A stretch of DNA of 18,551 bases from NCBI GenBank assembly GCA_000467935.1, contig KI259859.1, forward strand, positions 1 through 18,551, read 5' to 3'. A model generated the notes under the pieces. That model did not search any database. It was not told where the DNA came from and saw nothing but the letters and a program-made list of their open reading frames with translations. The position numbers and the translations under genes are program-made. This document shows, piece by piece, positions 6,969-15,452 of this stretch. The stretch comes from Peptostreptococcaceae bacterium oral taxon 113 str. W5053. Its GTDB lineage: Bacteria > Bacillota > Clostridia > Tissierellales > Peptoniphilaceae. How positions within the stretch are numbered: the first letter of the stretch is position 1; the number at the start of each line of letters is the position of its first letter.

Positions 6969-8159
6969 ATGCTGATTAACACAGAAAATGTTAATTTTTT
7001 AATTCGTGGTGCTCTTTTATTATTAGTCGTATTGATTTGTTATTATTTGATTCATATTGGGAATCGTTATGTCAACACTCATCATAAGATTGTGTTTGAT
7101 AGAAAAAAAGTTCTTGCTGTTGCCTTAACTTTAGCTATTATTGTTCTTATAGTCTACCTTTTCAGCAAATATGCTATTTTGGGAAGAATGATTATGGTGT
7201 TGATTATATCCGGTGTTGTTGCCTATATTTTAAATCCGGCGGTTGATTTTTTTGAAAGGAAAAAGATTAAGCGAATTTGGGCAATTTTATTGGTATACTT
7301 GATTATTTTGGGTGTATTGTTTTTAATCGGATTATCCGTGGCGCCGAAGATAATAGAGGAAGTAAAAAATTTCTTTTTATATCTTCCCAAGAATGTGACC
7401 AGCTTCTTAAACAGTGTTTGGATATGGTCGGAAAAATTTTTAAAAACCAATCCGGGACTACAGGATTATGTTTCAAAAGTGAATGAGGCTTTAAAAGAGG
7501 CGGTTTATAAATTACAGGCAAATTTGGTGTCTATTGGGGGAAATTTAACCGATTATGCAAAAAATGCATTAAGTCACTTGCTAAATGTTATTTTAATTCC
7601 CGTTGTGGCATTTTATTATTTGAAAGATAAAGAAAAAATTAAAGCATCTTTAATAAAAAAAATTCCTGAAGGGCAAAGAGAAAGTTGGCTTCAACTGGGC
7701 TGCCAAATCGATGCTTCCATGGGGCAATTTATTCAAGGCAGGTTGTTGATGGCTGTTTTTGTAGGCGTTGCAACCGCTATAGTATTGTGGATATTGGGAG
7801 TAAATTATGCTGTAGTTATCGGAGCAATTACTTGTATAGCGGATATTATTCCCTATATCGGACCGTTGCTTGGATTTTTACCGGCAGTTATCATTGCTTT
7901 TATTCAACAGCCGATGAAAGCTTTATGGGTTGGAATTGCTTTTGTCTTAATTCAATGGGTGGAAAATAATTTGGTAGGTCCGAAACTATTAGGGGATTCT
8001 ACCGGCTTACATCCTTTAACTGTACTGCTTTGTTTAATTATCGGCGGTGGAATGTTCGGTGTCTTGGGGATGATTTTCTCCGTTCCGGTTGTAGCAATTG
8101 TTAAAATATTCTGGGATCGTTTTTTCCCTGTGGTTAAAGGATATTTTAGCGAAAAATAA
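6969..8159 (+). CDS. AI-2E family permease
   Basis: An integral membrane protein of about 396 residues from the AI-2E transporter family. Hydrophobic helices lie near the N-terminus (about 10-65) and at about 75-125. A soluble amphipathic stretch follows (about 125-210), then a block of helices to the C-terminus containing the family-like segment DIIPYIGPLLGFLPA. Members move varied small solutes or ions; the name does not prove transport of autoinducer 2. Its place directly before alaS matches yrrI in Bacillus subtilis. Two ATGs stand in tandem at 6966 and 6969. I take 6969 because GGAGG (6957-6961) is then 7 nt away, but 6966 is possible. Confidence 0.85.
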   Translation: MLINTENVNFLIRGALLLLVVLICYYLIHIGNRYVNTHHKIVFDRKKVLAVALTLAIIVLIVYLFSKYAILGRMIMVLIISGVVAYILNPAVDFFERKKIKRIWAILLVYLIILGVLFLIGLSVAPKIIEEVKNFFLYLPKNVTSFLNSVWIWSEKFLKTNPGLQDYVSKVNEALKEAVYKLQANLVSIGGNLTDYAKNALSHLLNVILIPVVAFYYLKDKEKIKASLIKKIPEGQRESWLQLGCQIDASMGQFIQGRLLMAVFVGVATAIVLWILGVNYAVVIGAITCIADIIPYIGPLLGFLPAVIIAFIQQPMKALWVGIAFVLIQWVENNLVGPKLLGDSTGLHPLTVLLCLIIGGGMFGVLGMIFSVPVVAIVKIFWDRFFPVVKGYFSEK

Positions 8160-8177
8160 AAATGAGGTGAAAGGATT

Positions 8178-10814
8178 TTGAAACGTTTAAGTTTACAGCA
8201 TGCAAGAAAGGAATTTTTAAATTTTTTTGCTTCTAAAGAGCATTTGGTGTTAAAGAGTTTTTCTTTAATTCCCGAAAATGATAAAAGTCTTTTGTTAATT
8301 AATGCGGGCATGGCTCCCTTGAAACAATATTTTACAAAAGAAAAGAAATTTTCAAAAGACAGAGTATCTACCAGTCAAAAATGTATTCGTACGGCGGATA
8401 TTGAAAATATAGGAAAAACGGAACGTCATGCAACATTTTTTGAAATGCTGGGTAATTTTTCTTTCGGTGATTACTTTAAAAAAGAAGCTATTCATTGGGC
8501 ATGGGAATTTTTGCACGGAAAAATGGAGATTGAAAAAGAACGCTTTTGGATTACTGTTTTCAAAGAGGATGATGAAGCTTTTCGTATTTGGAACGAAGAA
8601 ATCGGGATTGAACAAGACCGAATTCTAAGACTTGGGAAAGAAGATAACTTTTGGGAACTTGAAGTTGGACCTTGCGGTCCTTGTTCGGAAATCCACATTG
8701 ACCGTGGAGAAAAATATGCCAAGTGTGCAGAAGATGTATCTCCGTTGCATCCTGATTCCAGTCGATTTACAGAAGTTTGGAACTTGGTTTTTACTCAATT
8801 TAATCGAACTGAAAATGGAGAGTATTTGCCTTTAGCTTCACCGAATATTGATACCGGCATGGGCTTGGAACGTTTGGCAATGATTTCTCAAGATGCAGAT
8901 AATATCTTTGAGATTGACTTTATGAAGAAATTAATGGGTGAAGTGGAAAAATTATCTCATAAAAAATATAAGACATTGGAAAAAGATGATATTTCCATGC
9001 GTATTATTGGAGATCATACCAAGGCGATGACTTTCTTGGTATCCGACGGTGTACTGCCTTCTAATGAAGGAAGAGGGTATGTTCTTCGCAAATTGATTCG
9101 TCGAGCAGCACGCCATGGAATTTTGCTTGGCATTGATGAATTATTTTTAAATGACCTTTTAATGCAAGTGATCGAAGATTATAAAGATGAATATCCGGAA
9201 TTAAAAGAAAACGAAGATATGATTCGTCGTGTGGTACGTCGTGAAGAAGAAAAATTTAGAGAAACCATTCATCAGGGATTAAGTATTTTAGAAGAGATGA
9301 CCTCTCAAATTATTGATTCTGACAAGAAGGTGCTTTCCGGTGAAAATGCATTTAAGCTGTATGATACGTATGGATTTCCTTTGGATTTAACGAAAGAAAT
9401 TTTAGAAGAAAAAGGGCTTTTTGTCGATGAAGAAGGATTTAAAGTCGCTTTAGATGAACAAAAAACTCGTTCCCGTTCTGCACGCCGTGAAGGAGAAGCG
9501 GGATGGACCGGCGAGAATCATGAATATTTAGCAAAATTGGAAAAGACACATTTTTCGGGCTATGATGTTTTGTCTGAGGAAGGTGTGTTAACGGCAATCT
9601 ATAGTAAAGGAGATTCTTTGGAAGAATTAAGTGAAGGAGAAGAGGGTATATTAGTTACGAATACTTCGCCCTTTTATGGAGAAGGCGGCGGTCAAGTCGG
9701 TGATACAGGTTTAATTATAGGGCCGGATGGAAAAGCCAGAGTTATTGACACAAAGAAGACGAAAAATGCAGGAATTTTACACATCGTTCAAGTGGAACAA
9801 GGTGAATTTTCCGTTGCAGATCCGTTAAAGTTATTGGTAGATATTAATCGTCGTCGAGATATTATGAAGAACCATTCTTGTACCCATTTACTCCATAGAG
9901 CTTTACGGGAAATTTTAGGGGTGCATGTTCATCAGGCGGGTTCTTTGGTTACTCCCGACCATTTGAGATTTGATTTTACGCATTTTGAGGGAATTTCTAA
10001 AGAGGATTTGGCAAAAGTTGAAGCCAAGGTCAATGAATTTATTTTTGCAGCCGTTCCGATTGTAACGGAAGAAATGGATTATGAAGCTTCCAAAGAAAAG
10101 GGAGCAATGGGATTATTTGAAGATAAATATCAGGATAAGGTTCGTGTTGTTTCCATGGGTGATTTTTCCGTTGAACTTTGTGGCGGAACTCATGTGAAAA
10201 ATACCGGAGAAATTCAAATGATGCGTATTGTTTCCGAAGGAAGTGTTGCCAGCGGAGTGCGTCGTATTGAAGCGATTACAGGTCGAAAAGTTTATGAATT
10301 CATTTTGGAACAAGCACGAAAAATGGAAGAAATCGCCCTGTTACTTGGTGCGAAGGATGGAAACATCAAGCAGCGTATTGAGAGTTTAAAATCTGAACTC
10401 AAGGAAAAAGAGGAGATTATTTCTCAGTATAAAAAGAGCAGAAGTAAAGATATTTTTGCTGATTTATTGAAGATGAAAAAGGAAGTTAAAGGAGTCAATG
10501 TAGTTGCTGCCGCTTTGGAAGATGTGGATGTGGAAACATTAAGAAATATTCAGGATCATATGGCTCACGAGTTAGAAAGTGTCATTTGCGTTTTCGGTTC
10601 CAAGGTCAATAACAAATTGGTGTTTACCGCTTCCGTAACAAAAGACTTAGTTACGAAAGGGGCGCATGCCGGCAAGATTATTGCTCAAATTTCAAAAATT
10701 GCCGACGGAAATGGTGGGGGACGAGCGGATAACGCAACTGGTGGCGGAAAAGATGTTTCAAAACTGCACGAAGCCATTGATGCAGTAGAAGGAATTCTTG
10801 AAAAAATGGTTTAA
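8178..10814 (+). CDS. alaS: Alanyl-tRNA synthetase
   Basis: A class II synthetase that charges tRNA-Ala and clears mischarged Ser or Gly. The TTG at 8178 is preceded by GAGGTG (8164-8169) and gives the normal family start (LQHARKEFLNFF). At 878 residues it is full length. The catalytic domain carries FFEMLGNFSFGDYFK and the GPCGPCSEIH stretch. The editing domain keeps its zinc ligands H566, H570 (HSCTH), C668 and H672 (CGGTH). A coiled segment (about 713-755) and the C-terminal DHHA1 domain (GGGRADNATGGGKD) follow. It sits 18 nt after the permease gene and has no T-box, so charging of tRNA-Ala does not appear to control it locally. Confidence 0.97.
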   Translation: MKRLSLQHARKEFLNFFASKEHLVLKSFSLIPENDKSLLLINAGMAPLKQYFTKEKKFSKDRVSTSQKCIRTADIENIGKTERHATFFEMLGNFSFGDYFKKEAIHWAWEFLHGKMEIEKERFWITVFKEDDEAFRIWNEEIGIEQDRILRLGKEDNFWELEVGPCGPCSEIHIDRGEKYAKCAEDVSPLHPDSSRFTEVWNLVFTQFNRTENGEYLPLASPNIDTGMGLERLAMISQDADNIFEIDFMKKLMGEVEKLSHKKYKTLEKDDISMRIIGDHTKAMTFLVSDGVLPSNEGRGYVLRKLIRRAARHGILLGIDELFLNDLLMQVIEDYKDEYPELKENEDMIRRVVRREEEKFRETIHQGLSILEEMTSQIIDSDKKVLSGENAFKLYDTYGFPLDLTKEILEEKGLFVDEEGFKVALDEQKTRSRSARREGEAGWTGENHEYLAKLEKTHFSGYDVLSEEGVLTAIYSKGDSLEELSEGEEGILVTNTSPFYGEGGGQVGDTGLIIGPDGKARVIDTKKTKNAGILHIVQVEQGEFSVADPLKLLVDINRRRDIMKNHSCTHLLHRALREILGVHVHQAGSLVTPDHLRFDFTHFEGISKEDLAKVEAKVNEFIFAAVPIVTEEMDYEASKEKGAMGLFEDKYQDKVRVVSMGDFSVELCGGTHVKNTGEIQMMRIVSEGSVASGVRRIEAITGRKVYEFILEQARKMEEIALLLGAKDGNIKQRIESLKSELKEKEEIISQYKKSRSKDIFADLLKMKKEVKGVNVVAAALEDVDVETLRNIQDHMAHELESVICVFGSKVNNKLVFTASVTKDLVTKGAHAGKIIAQISKIADGNGGGRADNATGGGKDVSKLHEAIDAVEGILEKMV

Positions 10815-10835
10815 AGACACGAAGGAGGTGTCAAA

Positions 10836-11105
10836 ATGAGTGAACAATTCAACGAAACAATGAAGTTTAATCCATTAAAAGAGGATAAGAAGAAGATTCA
10901 GGATATTTTAAGCGAGGTTTACAAAGCACTGAAGGAAAAGGGATATAATCCGGAAAATCAATTGATTGGATATATTTTATCAGGGGATCCGACTTATATT
11001 ACAAGTTATCTCAGTGCACGTACGTTAATTCGTCAAGTAGATCGGGATGAATTATTAGAGGAAATTTTAAATTTCTATATGAAGAGTCATGGAGTTAGTG
11101 AATAA
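10836..11105 (+). CDS. ireB: IreB/YrzL family regulatory protein
   Basis: The 89-residue product matches the DUF965/IreB family, with the conserved run YKALKEKGYNPENQLIGYIL and SGDPTYI. In Enterococcus faecalis, IreB is a substrate of the membrane Ser/Thr kinase IreK and limits cephalosporin resistance. It is phosphorylated near its N-terminus at two Thr residues. Here Thr8 in NETMKF corresponds to one of them, but the other appears to be Asn, judging from memory of that sequence. ATG 10836 follows AAGGAGGTG. The place after alaS is the conserved one (yrzL in Bacillus). No kinase gene is in the window. Confidence 0.9.
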   Translation: MSEQFNETMKFNPLKEDKKKIQDILSEVYKALKEKGYNPENQLIGYILSGDPTYITSYLSARTLIRQVDRDELLEEILNFYMKSHGVSE

Positions 11106-11108
11106 TGC

Positions 11109-11132
11109 AGATGGGCATAGGTTTGCCCATCT
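11109..11132 (+). other. Intra-operon hairpin between ireB and ruvX
   Basis: AGATGGGCA (11109-11117) pairs perfectly with TGCCCATCT (11124-11132) around a 6-nt loop. Only a broken T-rich stretch follows (CTTATTGTATTTT), so it is at most a partial terminator. It could lower downstream expression or protect the upstream message. Confidence 0.55.
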
Positions 11133-11159
11133 CTTATTGTATTTTAGGGAGGGAAAATT

Positions 11160-11585
11160 TTGCTTGAACCGAAACGAATAGGAGCTTTGGATATAGGAGA
11201 AAAGCGCATAGGAGTAGCTATCAGTGATCCTATGTTTTGGACCGCTCAGGCTTATGGAACGGTGGATGCTGTGGACGAACAAAAGGCTTTTGAAGAAATT
11301 CAGAAAATTATCAAAGAAAAAAATATTTTTCGTTTGGTTCTGGGACTTCCTAAAAATATGAATAACACTTTGGGACCCAGTGCACAAAGGGTGTTAACTT
11401 GGAAGGAACGTCTTGAAACGATTGAAAATTTGGAATTGATACTTCAAGATGAAAGACTTAGTACGGTATCGGCCAATAGAATTTTAATGGAAAGCGGAGT
11501 TCGTCGTGAAAATCGAAAACATGTTGTAGATCAAATTGCCGCGAGTTATATTTTGCAAACCCATTTAGATCGAGGTGTAAAATAG
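11160..11585 (+). CDS. ruvX: RuvX/YqgF family nuclease
   Basis: The 141-residue RNase H-fold protein has the family start GALDIGEKRIGVAISDP (catalytic Asp11 in LDIG), GLPKNMN in the middle, and DERLSTVSANR plus DQIAASYIL near the end. Family members act in 16S rRNA 5' end maturation and were earlier proposed as Holliday junction resolvases. The TTG start at 11160 lies 6 nt after AGGGAGGG. Its stop TAG shares one base with the GTG start of the next gene, so the two are translationally coupled. Same place as yrrK in Bacillus. Confidence 0.93.
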   Translation: MLEPKRIGALDIGEKRIGVAISDPMFWTAQAYGTVDAVDEQKAFEEIQKIIKEKNIFRLVLGLPKNMNNTLGPSAQRVLTWKERLETIENLELILQDERLSTVSANRILMESGVRRENRKHVVDQIAASYILQTHLDRGVK

Positions 11586-11836
11586 TGGATATCATTGAAT
11601 TGGTTGATGAATTTGGAGAAAAAAAAGAATTTGTTTTAATTTCTACATTTGGAATGGATGATGAAAATTATGCGGTACTTATTCCTGCAAAGGATCAAAA
11701 TACCGAAGAAGCGATACTTCTTCGACTACGTTATTTGGAGGACGGGAATGCTGAATTTTCTGGGATAGAAGATGAGAAAGAATTTGAAGATGCCTACGAG
11801 ATTTATCAAGAATTAATGAAAGAACAGGAGCAATAA
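11585..11836 (+). CDS. DUF1292 protein (YrzB-like)
   Basis: This 83-residue acidic protein is typical of DUF1292. It has an N-terminal beta-rich part (IELVDEFGEKKEFVLISTF), YAVLIPA in the middle, ILLRLRY, and a helical acidic tail (EKEFEDAYEIYQELM). The function is unknown. GTG 11585 overlaps the ruvX stop by one base. It follows ruvX as yrzB does in Bacillus. Confidence 0.88.
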   Translation: MDIIELVDEFGEKKEFVLISTFGMDDENYAVLIPAKDQNTEEAILLRLRYLEDGNAEFSGIEDEKEFEDAYEIYQELMKEQEQ

Positions 11837-11847
11837 AGGAAATCATC

Positions 11848-12282
11848 ATGGAAAAATATGTTCAAATTTTAAAAGAAAATGGGTTTAAAATTACGAACCA
11901 ACGAATGGATGTGTTGGAAGTTTTGGAAGAAAACCGAAAAGAACATCTAAGCACGGAAGAGGTATTTGCAAAATTAATTGAAAAAGGAAAAGAAATCGGA
12001 ATCGCTACAGTATATCGTACCCTTCAAATGCTGGAAGAGAGCGATTTAGTCTATAAATTGGATCTGGATGGAAAGAGCTATCGTTATGAATTGGTAGACT
12101 ATCTGGAAAAAGGAAAAGTGCATCAACATCATCATTTAATTTGCGAGAATTGTCATGCCATTTTAGAAGTTCAAGGTGACTTTTTGGATGAATTGGAACA
12201 GATGATTGAGAAAAAATATAAATTTAAAGTGATGAATCATGATGTTAAATTTTATGGACTCTGCGAACATTGTAAAAAATAA
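11848..12282 (+). CDS. Fur-family metalloregulator (Fur or PerR)
   Basis: The 144-residue protein has the Fur winged helix (about 1-80: GFKITNQRMDVLEVL, IATVYRTLQMLEESDLV) and a dimerisation domain. A metal-rich stretch KVHQHHHLICENCHAILEV and a final GLCEHCKK supply the two CxxC pairs of the structural zinc site. This regulator represses genes using Fe2+ or Mn2+ as corepressor. The sequence alone does not separate Fur from PerR; Fur-family genes are common at this spot in Clostridia. It lies 11 nt after the DUF1292 gene, in the same operon. Confidence 0.9.
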   Translation: MEKYVQILKENGFKITNQRMDVLEVLEENRKEHLSTEEVFAKLIEKGKEIGIATVYRTLQMLEESDLVYKLDLDGKSYRYELVDYLEKGKVHQHHHLICENCHAILEVQGDFLDELEQMIEKKYKFKVMNHDVKFYGLCEHCKK

Positions 12283-12296
12283 ATTAAGGAGAAAAT

Positions 12297-13964
12297 ATGC
12301 AGAATAGAAAAACGCAGAATTTGAAAATAATTCCTCTTGGAGGAGTTAGGGAAATCGGTAAAAATATTACCGTTGTAGAATATAAAAATGAAATTATTAT
12401 AATCGATTGCGGATTAACTTTTCCGGATGACGAAATGTTGGGAATCGATATAGTCATTCCGGATTTTAAATATTTAGTTGACAATAAAGAAAAAATTAAA
12501 GGCTTGTTTATCACCCACGGGCATGAAGATCATATTGGCGGAATTCCGTATTTATTGAAAAAGATCGATATTCCGGTCTATGGAACAAAATTGACCATTG
12601 GATTGTTGGAGAATAAGTTAAAAGAACATCATTTATCAAGAAGAAATTTGCATATCGTTCAAGCAGGGGACATCATTCAAGCAGGAGTATTTGGTGTGGA
12701 ATTTATTCGTTCATCCCATAGCATCCCGGATTCCTGTATGATTGCCATAAAAACTCCGAAGGGAACGGTTTTGTTCACGGGTGACTTTAAAATTGATTAT
12801 ACGCCGATTGACGGTCAATTGTTGGATATGCAACGTTTGGGAGAATTGGGAAAAGAAGGCGTTTTAGCATTATTATCCGATAGTACCAATGCGGAACGTC
12901 CGGGGTATACTATGAGTGAGAGGACTGTCGGAGAAACTTTTAAAAATGTCTTCGGTTCAGCAAAAGCCCGAATTATTGTAGCAACATTTGCATCGAATGT
13001 GCATCGTATTCAACAGGTTATTACAGCGGCGGAATATTATCACAAAAAAGTGGCGTTATCCGGGCGCTCCATGGAAAATACGGTTCGTGTAGCAAAAGAA
13101 TTGGGGTATTTGAAATTACGTGAAAATACTTTAATTGATTTAGAAGAAATTGATTCATTTCGTCCCAGTCAAGTTGTGCTTTTGACAACGGGCAGTCAGG
13201 GCGAACCGATGAGTGCTTTGACACGTATCGCCAACGGAGAACATCGTAAGGTGAAACTTAGTCAATCGGATTTGGTGGTGCTTTCGGCTACACCGATTCC
13301 CGGAAATGAAATTACTGTATTTTCCATTATCAATAATTTAATGGAAAAGGGAGTTAAGGTTATTTATCAGAGTTTGGCGGATGTGCATGTTTCGGGTCAC
13401 GCCTGCCAGGAGGAATTAAAATTAATTCATGCTTTGGTAAAACCGAAATATTTCTTGCCGGTTCATGGAGAATATCGTCATTTGGAACGACACAGGGAAT
13501 TGGCAATTTCCATGGGAATGCGGGAAGATCATGTGTTTATCGGTCACAATGGAGATGTTATGGAAATCAATAATCGCGGTGTACAGGTCAATCAAACGGT
13601 GACTGCCGGTGCGGTGATGGTCGACGGTTTGGGAATTGGCGATGTGGGCGAAGTGGTGCTTCGAGATCGCAAGATTTTATCGGAAGACGGGATGATTATC
13701 GCTATGATCACAGTAAATCGATCCACAAAGGCCATTGATTCCAATGCAGATTTGATTTCTCGAGGTTTTGTCTATGTGAAGGAATCGGAAGACTTGATGG
13801 ATGGAGCAAAAAAAGAAATTCAAAAGGTATTGGAACGTTGTCAATCAAAAAATATTTTTGATTGGGCAACCATTAAACTGGAAGTTCGCACTGTGCTTCG
13901 AAAATATATTTATCGAACGACAAAACGGGATCCGATGATTATCCCTATTATTATTGATGCTTAA
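12297..13964 (+). CDS. rnj: Ribonuclease J
   Basis: The 555-residue enzyme is a metallo-beta-lactamase/beta-CASP ribonuclease with endonuclease and 5'-3' exonuclease activity in mRNA turnover and rRNA maturation. It starts near the family motif IPLGGVREIGKN and has the metal motif HGHEDHIGG with H74, H76, D78 and H79. Further on are VLFTGDFKID, the beta-CASP signatures TTGSQGEP and HVSGHA, PVHGEYRH, and the C-terminal domain. ATG 12297 follows AAGGAG. The length is normal for RNase J1 or J2; only one copy is in the window, so I use a neutral name. The YlbF-family gene that follows may be functionally related. Confidence 0.95.
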   Translation: MQNRKTQNLKIIPLGGVREIGKNITVVEYKNEIIIIDCGLTFPDDEMLGIDIVIPDFKYLVDNKEKIKGLFITHGHEDHIGGIPYLLKKIDIPVYGTKLTIGLLENKLKEHHLSRRNLHIVQAGDIIQAGVFGVEFIRSSHSIPDSCMIAIKTPKGTVLFTGDFKIDYTPIDGQLLDMQRLGELGKEGVLALLSDSTNAERPGYTMSERTVGETFKNVFGSAKARIIVATFASNVHRIQQVITAAEYYHKKVALSGRSMENTVRVAKELGYLKLRENTLIDLEEIDSFRPSQVVLLTTGSQGEPMSALTRIANGEHRKVKLSQSDLVVLSATPIPGNEITVFSIINNLMEKGVKVIYQSLADVHVSGHACQEELKLIHALVKPKYFLPVHGEYRHLERHRELAISMGMREDHVFIGHNGDVMEINNRGVQVNQTVTAGAVMVDGLGIGDVGEVVLRDRKILSEDGMIIAMITVNRSTKAIDSNADLISRGFVYVKESEDLMDGAKKEIQKVLERCQSKNIFDWATIKLEVRTVLRKYIYRTTKRDPMIIPIIIDA

Positions 13965-13975
13965 GGAGGAAAAAA

Positions 13976-14305
13976 ATGATTTACGATAAAGCTCATGAAT
14001 TGGCTCGTGCTTTAAAAGACAGTCCCGAATTTAAAAAATACAAAAAACTTCGTTTGGAAGTAAATAAAGATGAGAAGAACAAGGCTATGCTTGAAGATTA
14101 TCAGACAAAGATGATGGACTTACAATTAAGTCAAATCAAAACCGGAGAAATGGATCAGGCAAAGTTGGAAGAATTAAAAGCGTTGGAACAAATTTTGGTG
14201 ATGAATTCCATATTAAAGGATTATTTGATGGCGGAGATGGAATTTTCCAGAATTTATGCGGATATTAATAAGATTATCACAGAAGCGATTGAGGTAAAAG
14301 AGTGA
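13976..14305 (+). CDS. YlbF/YmcA family protein
   Basis: A 109-residue, almost entirely helical protein with the family opening (MIYDKAHELARALKDSPEFKKYKKL) and a C-terminal stretch IYADINKIITEAIE. In Bacillus, YlbF, YmcA and YaaT form a complex that affects RNase Y-dependent mRNA processing, sporulation and competence. ATG 13976 lies 11 nt after RNase J, behind AAGGAGG. The pairing with RNase J supports a role in RNA decay here too, by inference. Its TGA overlaps the next start by 3 nt (GTGA). Confidence 0.88.
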   Translation: MIYDKAHELARALKDSPEFKKYKKLRLEVNKDEKNKAMLEDYQTKMMDLQLSQIKTGEMDQAKLEELKALEQILVMNSILKDYLMAEMEFSRIYADINKIITEAIEVKE

Positions 14306-14799
14306 AAAAAGATATAAAGTTTTTGACGAAAGCTGCAGTTATTGCAGCTTTCTATGTTGTATTGATATTGATTCAAATTCCTATGGGTGAACTGGCATAC
14401 GGTCCGATCCAATTGCGTATCGCAGAGGGCTTGACGATTCTTCCGTTTTTGGAAGCAGCGGCTATCCCGGGATTATTTGTTGGTTGTATTATTGGAAACT
14501 TTGTTTTAATGAGCGTATCCTCTTACGGAGTTATTGATGTTATTTGCGGAAGTTTGATTACTTTAGCGGCAGCTTATTTATCTCATAAGGCAAAAAATAA
14601 ATATATTGCCATGTTGCCTCCTATTATTTTAAACGGTATTTTGGTGCCCGTTTATTTAAGTTATTTGTTAAAAATTCCATATTTAGCAACTGTTTTGAGC
14701 GTATCCGGAGGAGAATTTTTCAGTGTTTTGATTTTCGGAAATATTTTTTATCTGGCTTATCAAAGAGTGATCGGCAAACAAAGGTCCAATGATTTATGA
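14302..14799 (+). CDS. queT: QueT family queuosine-precursor transporter (ECF S component)
   Basis: The 165-residue membrane protein has about five hydrophobic segments and the QueT-like signature GPIQLRIAEGLTILPFLEAAAIPGLF after the first helix. QueT proteins are substrate-binding S components of energy-coupling factor importers, and are proposed to take up queuosine precursors for tRNA wobble position 34. The ECF ATPases and EcfT are not in the window and would be shared from elsewhere. GTG 14302 overlaps the ylbF stop, so there is no room for the preQ1 riboswitch often found upstream of such genes. It neighbours two other tRNA wobble genes. Confidence 0.85.
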   Translation: MKKDIKFLTKAAVIAAFYVVLILIQIPMGELAYGPIQLRIAEGLTILPFLEAAAIPGLFVGCIIGNFVLMSVSSYGVIDVICGSLITLAAAYLSHKAKNKYIAMLPPIILNGILVPVYLSYLLKIPYLATVLSVSGGEFFSVLIFGNIFYLAYQRVIGKQRSNDL

Positions 14800-15452
14800 A
14801 TGTAGAACGTCATATCAATGAAGATTTCATCGTGGAATATATTCGTTCCCTCTATCCTCCCAAAAATGATTTATTTCAAGAAATGGAAGAGTTGGCGCGG
14901 GCGGAAGATATTCCGATTATTGAACCGGAAACAGCTAAATTATTGCAATTATTATTAAAACTTCATCGCCCCAAAAGGATTTTGGAAATCGGGACAGCTA
15001 TCGGATACAGTGCTATAGTCATGATGGATGCCCTAAAAGGAGAGACTAATATTTATACGATTGAAAGAGATCCTCGAATGATTCGATACGCTAAAGATTT
15101 TTTTGCTCATTCCGGATACACCGGATTCCATTTATTGGAAGGCGATGCGAAAGATATTATGCAGGAACTCTCGATGGAGTATGATTTTATTTTTATGGAC
15201 GCAGCCAAGGCTCAATATCAAAATTTCTTTGCCTTGGGCTCTTATTTATTAAGCAAAGGGGGACTTATCGTTTCCGATAACGTTTTGTTTCGAGGAATGG
15301 TGGCTTCCGGAGAATTGGTAGAACGAAGAAAGATTACCATTGTCAAAAGGTTGAGAAAATACCTTTTCGATATTACGCAAAGAGAAGGATACAGTACATC
15401 GGTGATCCCCATCGGGGATGGGGTTGCCGTTACATTAAAGGAGAAGGAATGA
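14796..15452 (+). CDS. trmR: TrmR-like tRNA 5-hydroxyuridine methyltransferase
   Basis: The 218-residue SAM-dependent O-methyltransferase has motif I ILEIGTAIGYS (62-72), an acidic SAM-ribose region TIERDP (88-93), the metal-site Asp in FMDAAKAQY (D135), and DN (161-162) in IVSDNVLF. The family match and synteny with B. subtilis yrrM point to TrmR, which methylates 5-hydroxyuridine at position 34 to give 5-methoxyuridine. ATG 14796 overlaps the queT stop (ATGA), and its own stop overlaps the next gene the same way, so queT, trmR and the U32 gene are translationally chained. Confidence 0.88.
   Translation: MNVERHINEDFIVEYIRSLYPPKNDLFQEMEELARAEDIPIIEPETAKLLQLLLKLHRPKRILEIGTAIGYSAIVMMDALKGETNIYTIERDPRMIRYAKDFFAHSGYTGFHLLEGDAKDIMQELSMEYDFIFMDAAKAQYQNFFALGSYLLSKGGLIVSDNVLFRGMVASGELVERRKITIVKRLRKYLFDITQREGYSTSVIPIGDGVAVTLKEKE

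Noticed and set aside
14200..14302. preQ1 riboswitch before queT
   Set aside because: The gene starts inside the ylbF stop codon; the preceding bases are coding sequence with no riboswitch-like pseudoknot seen.
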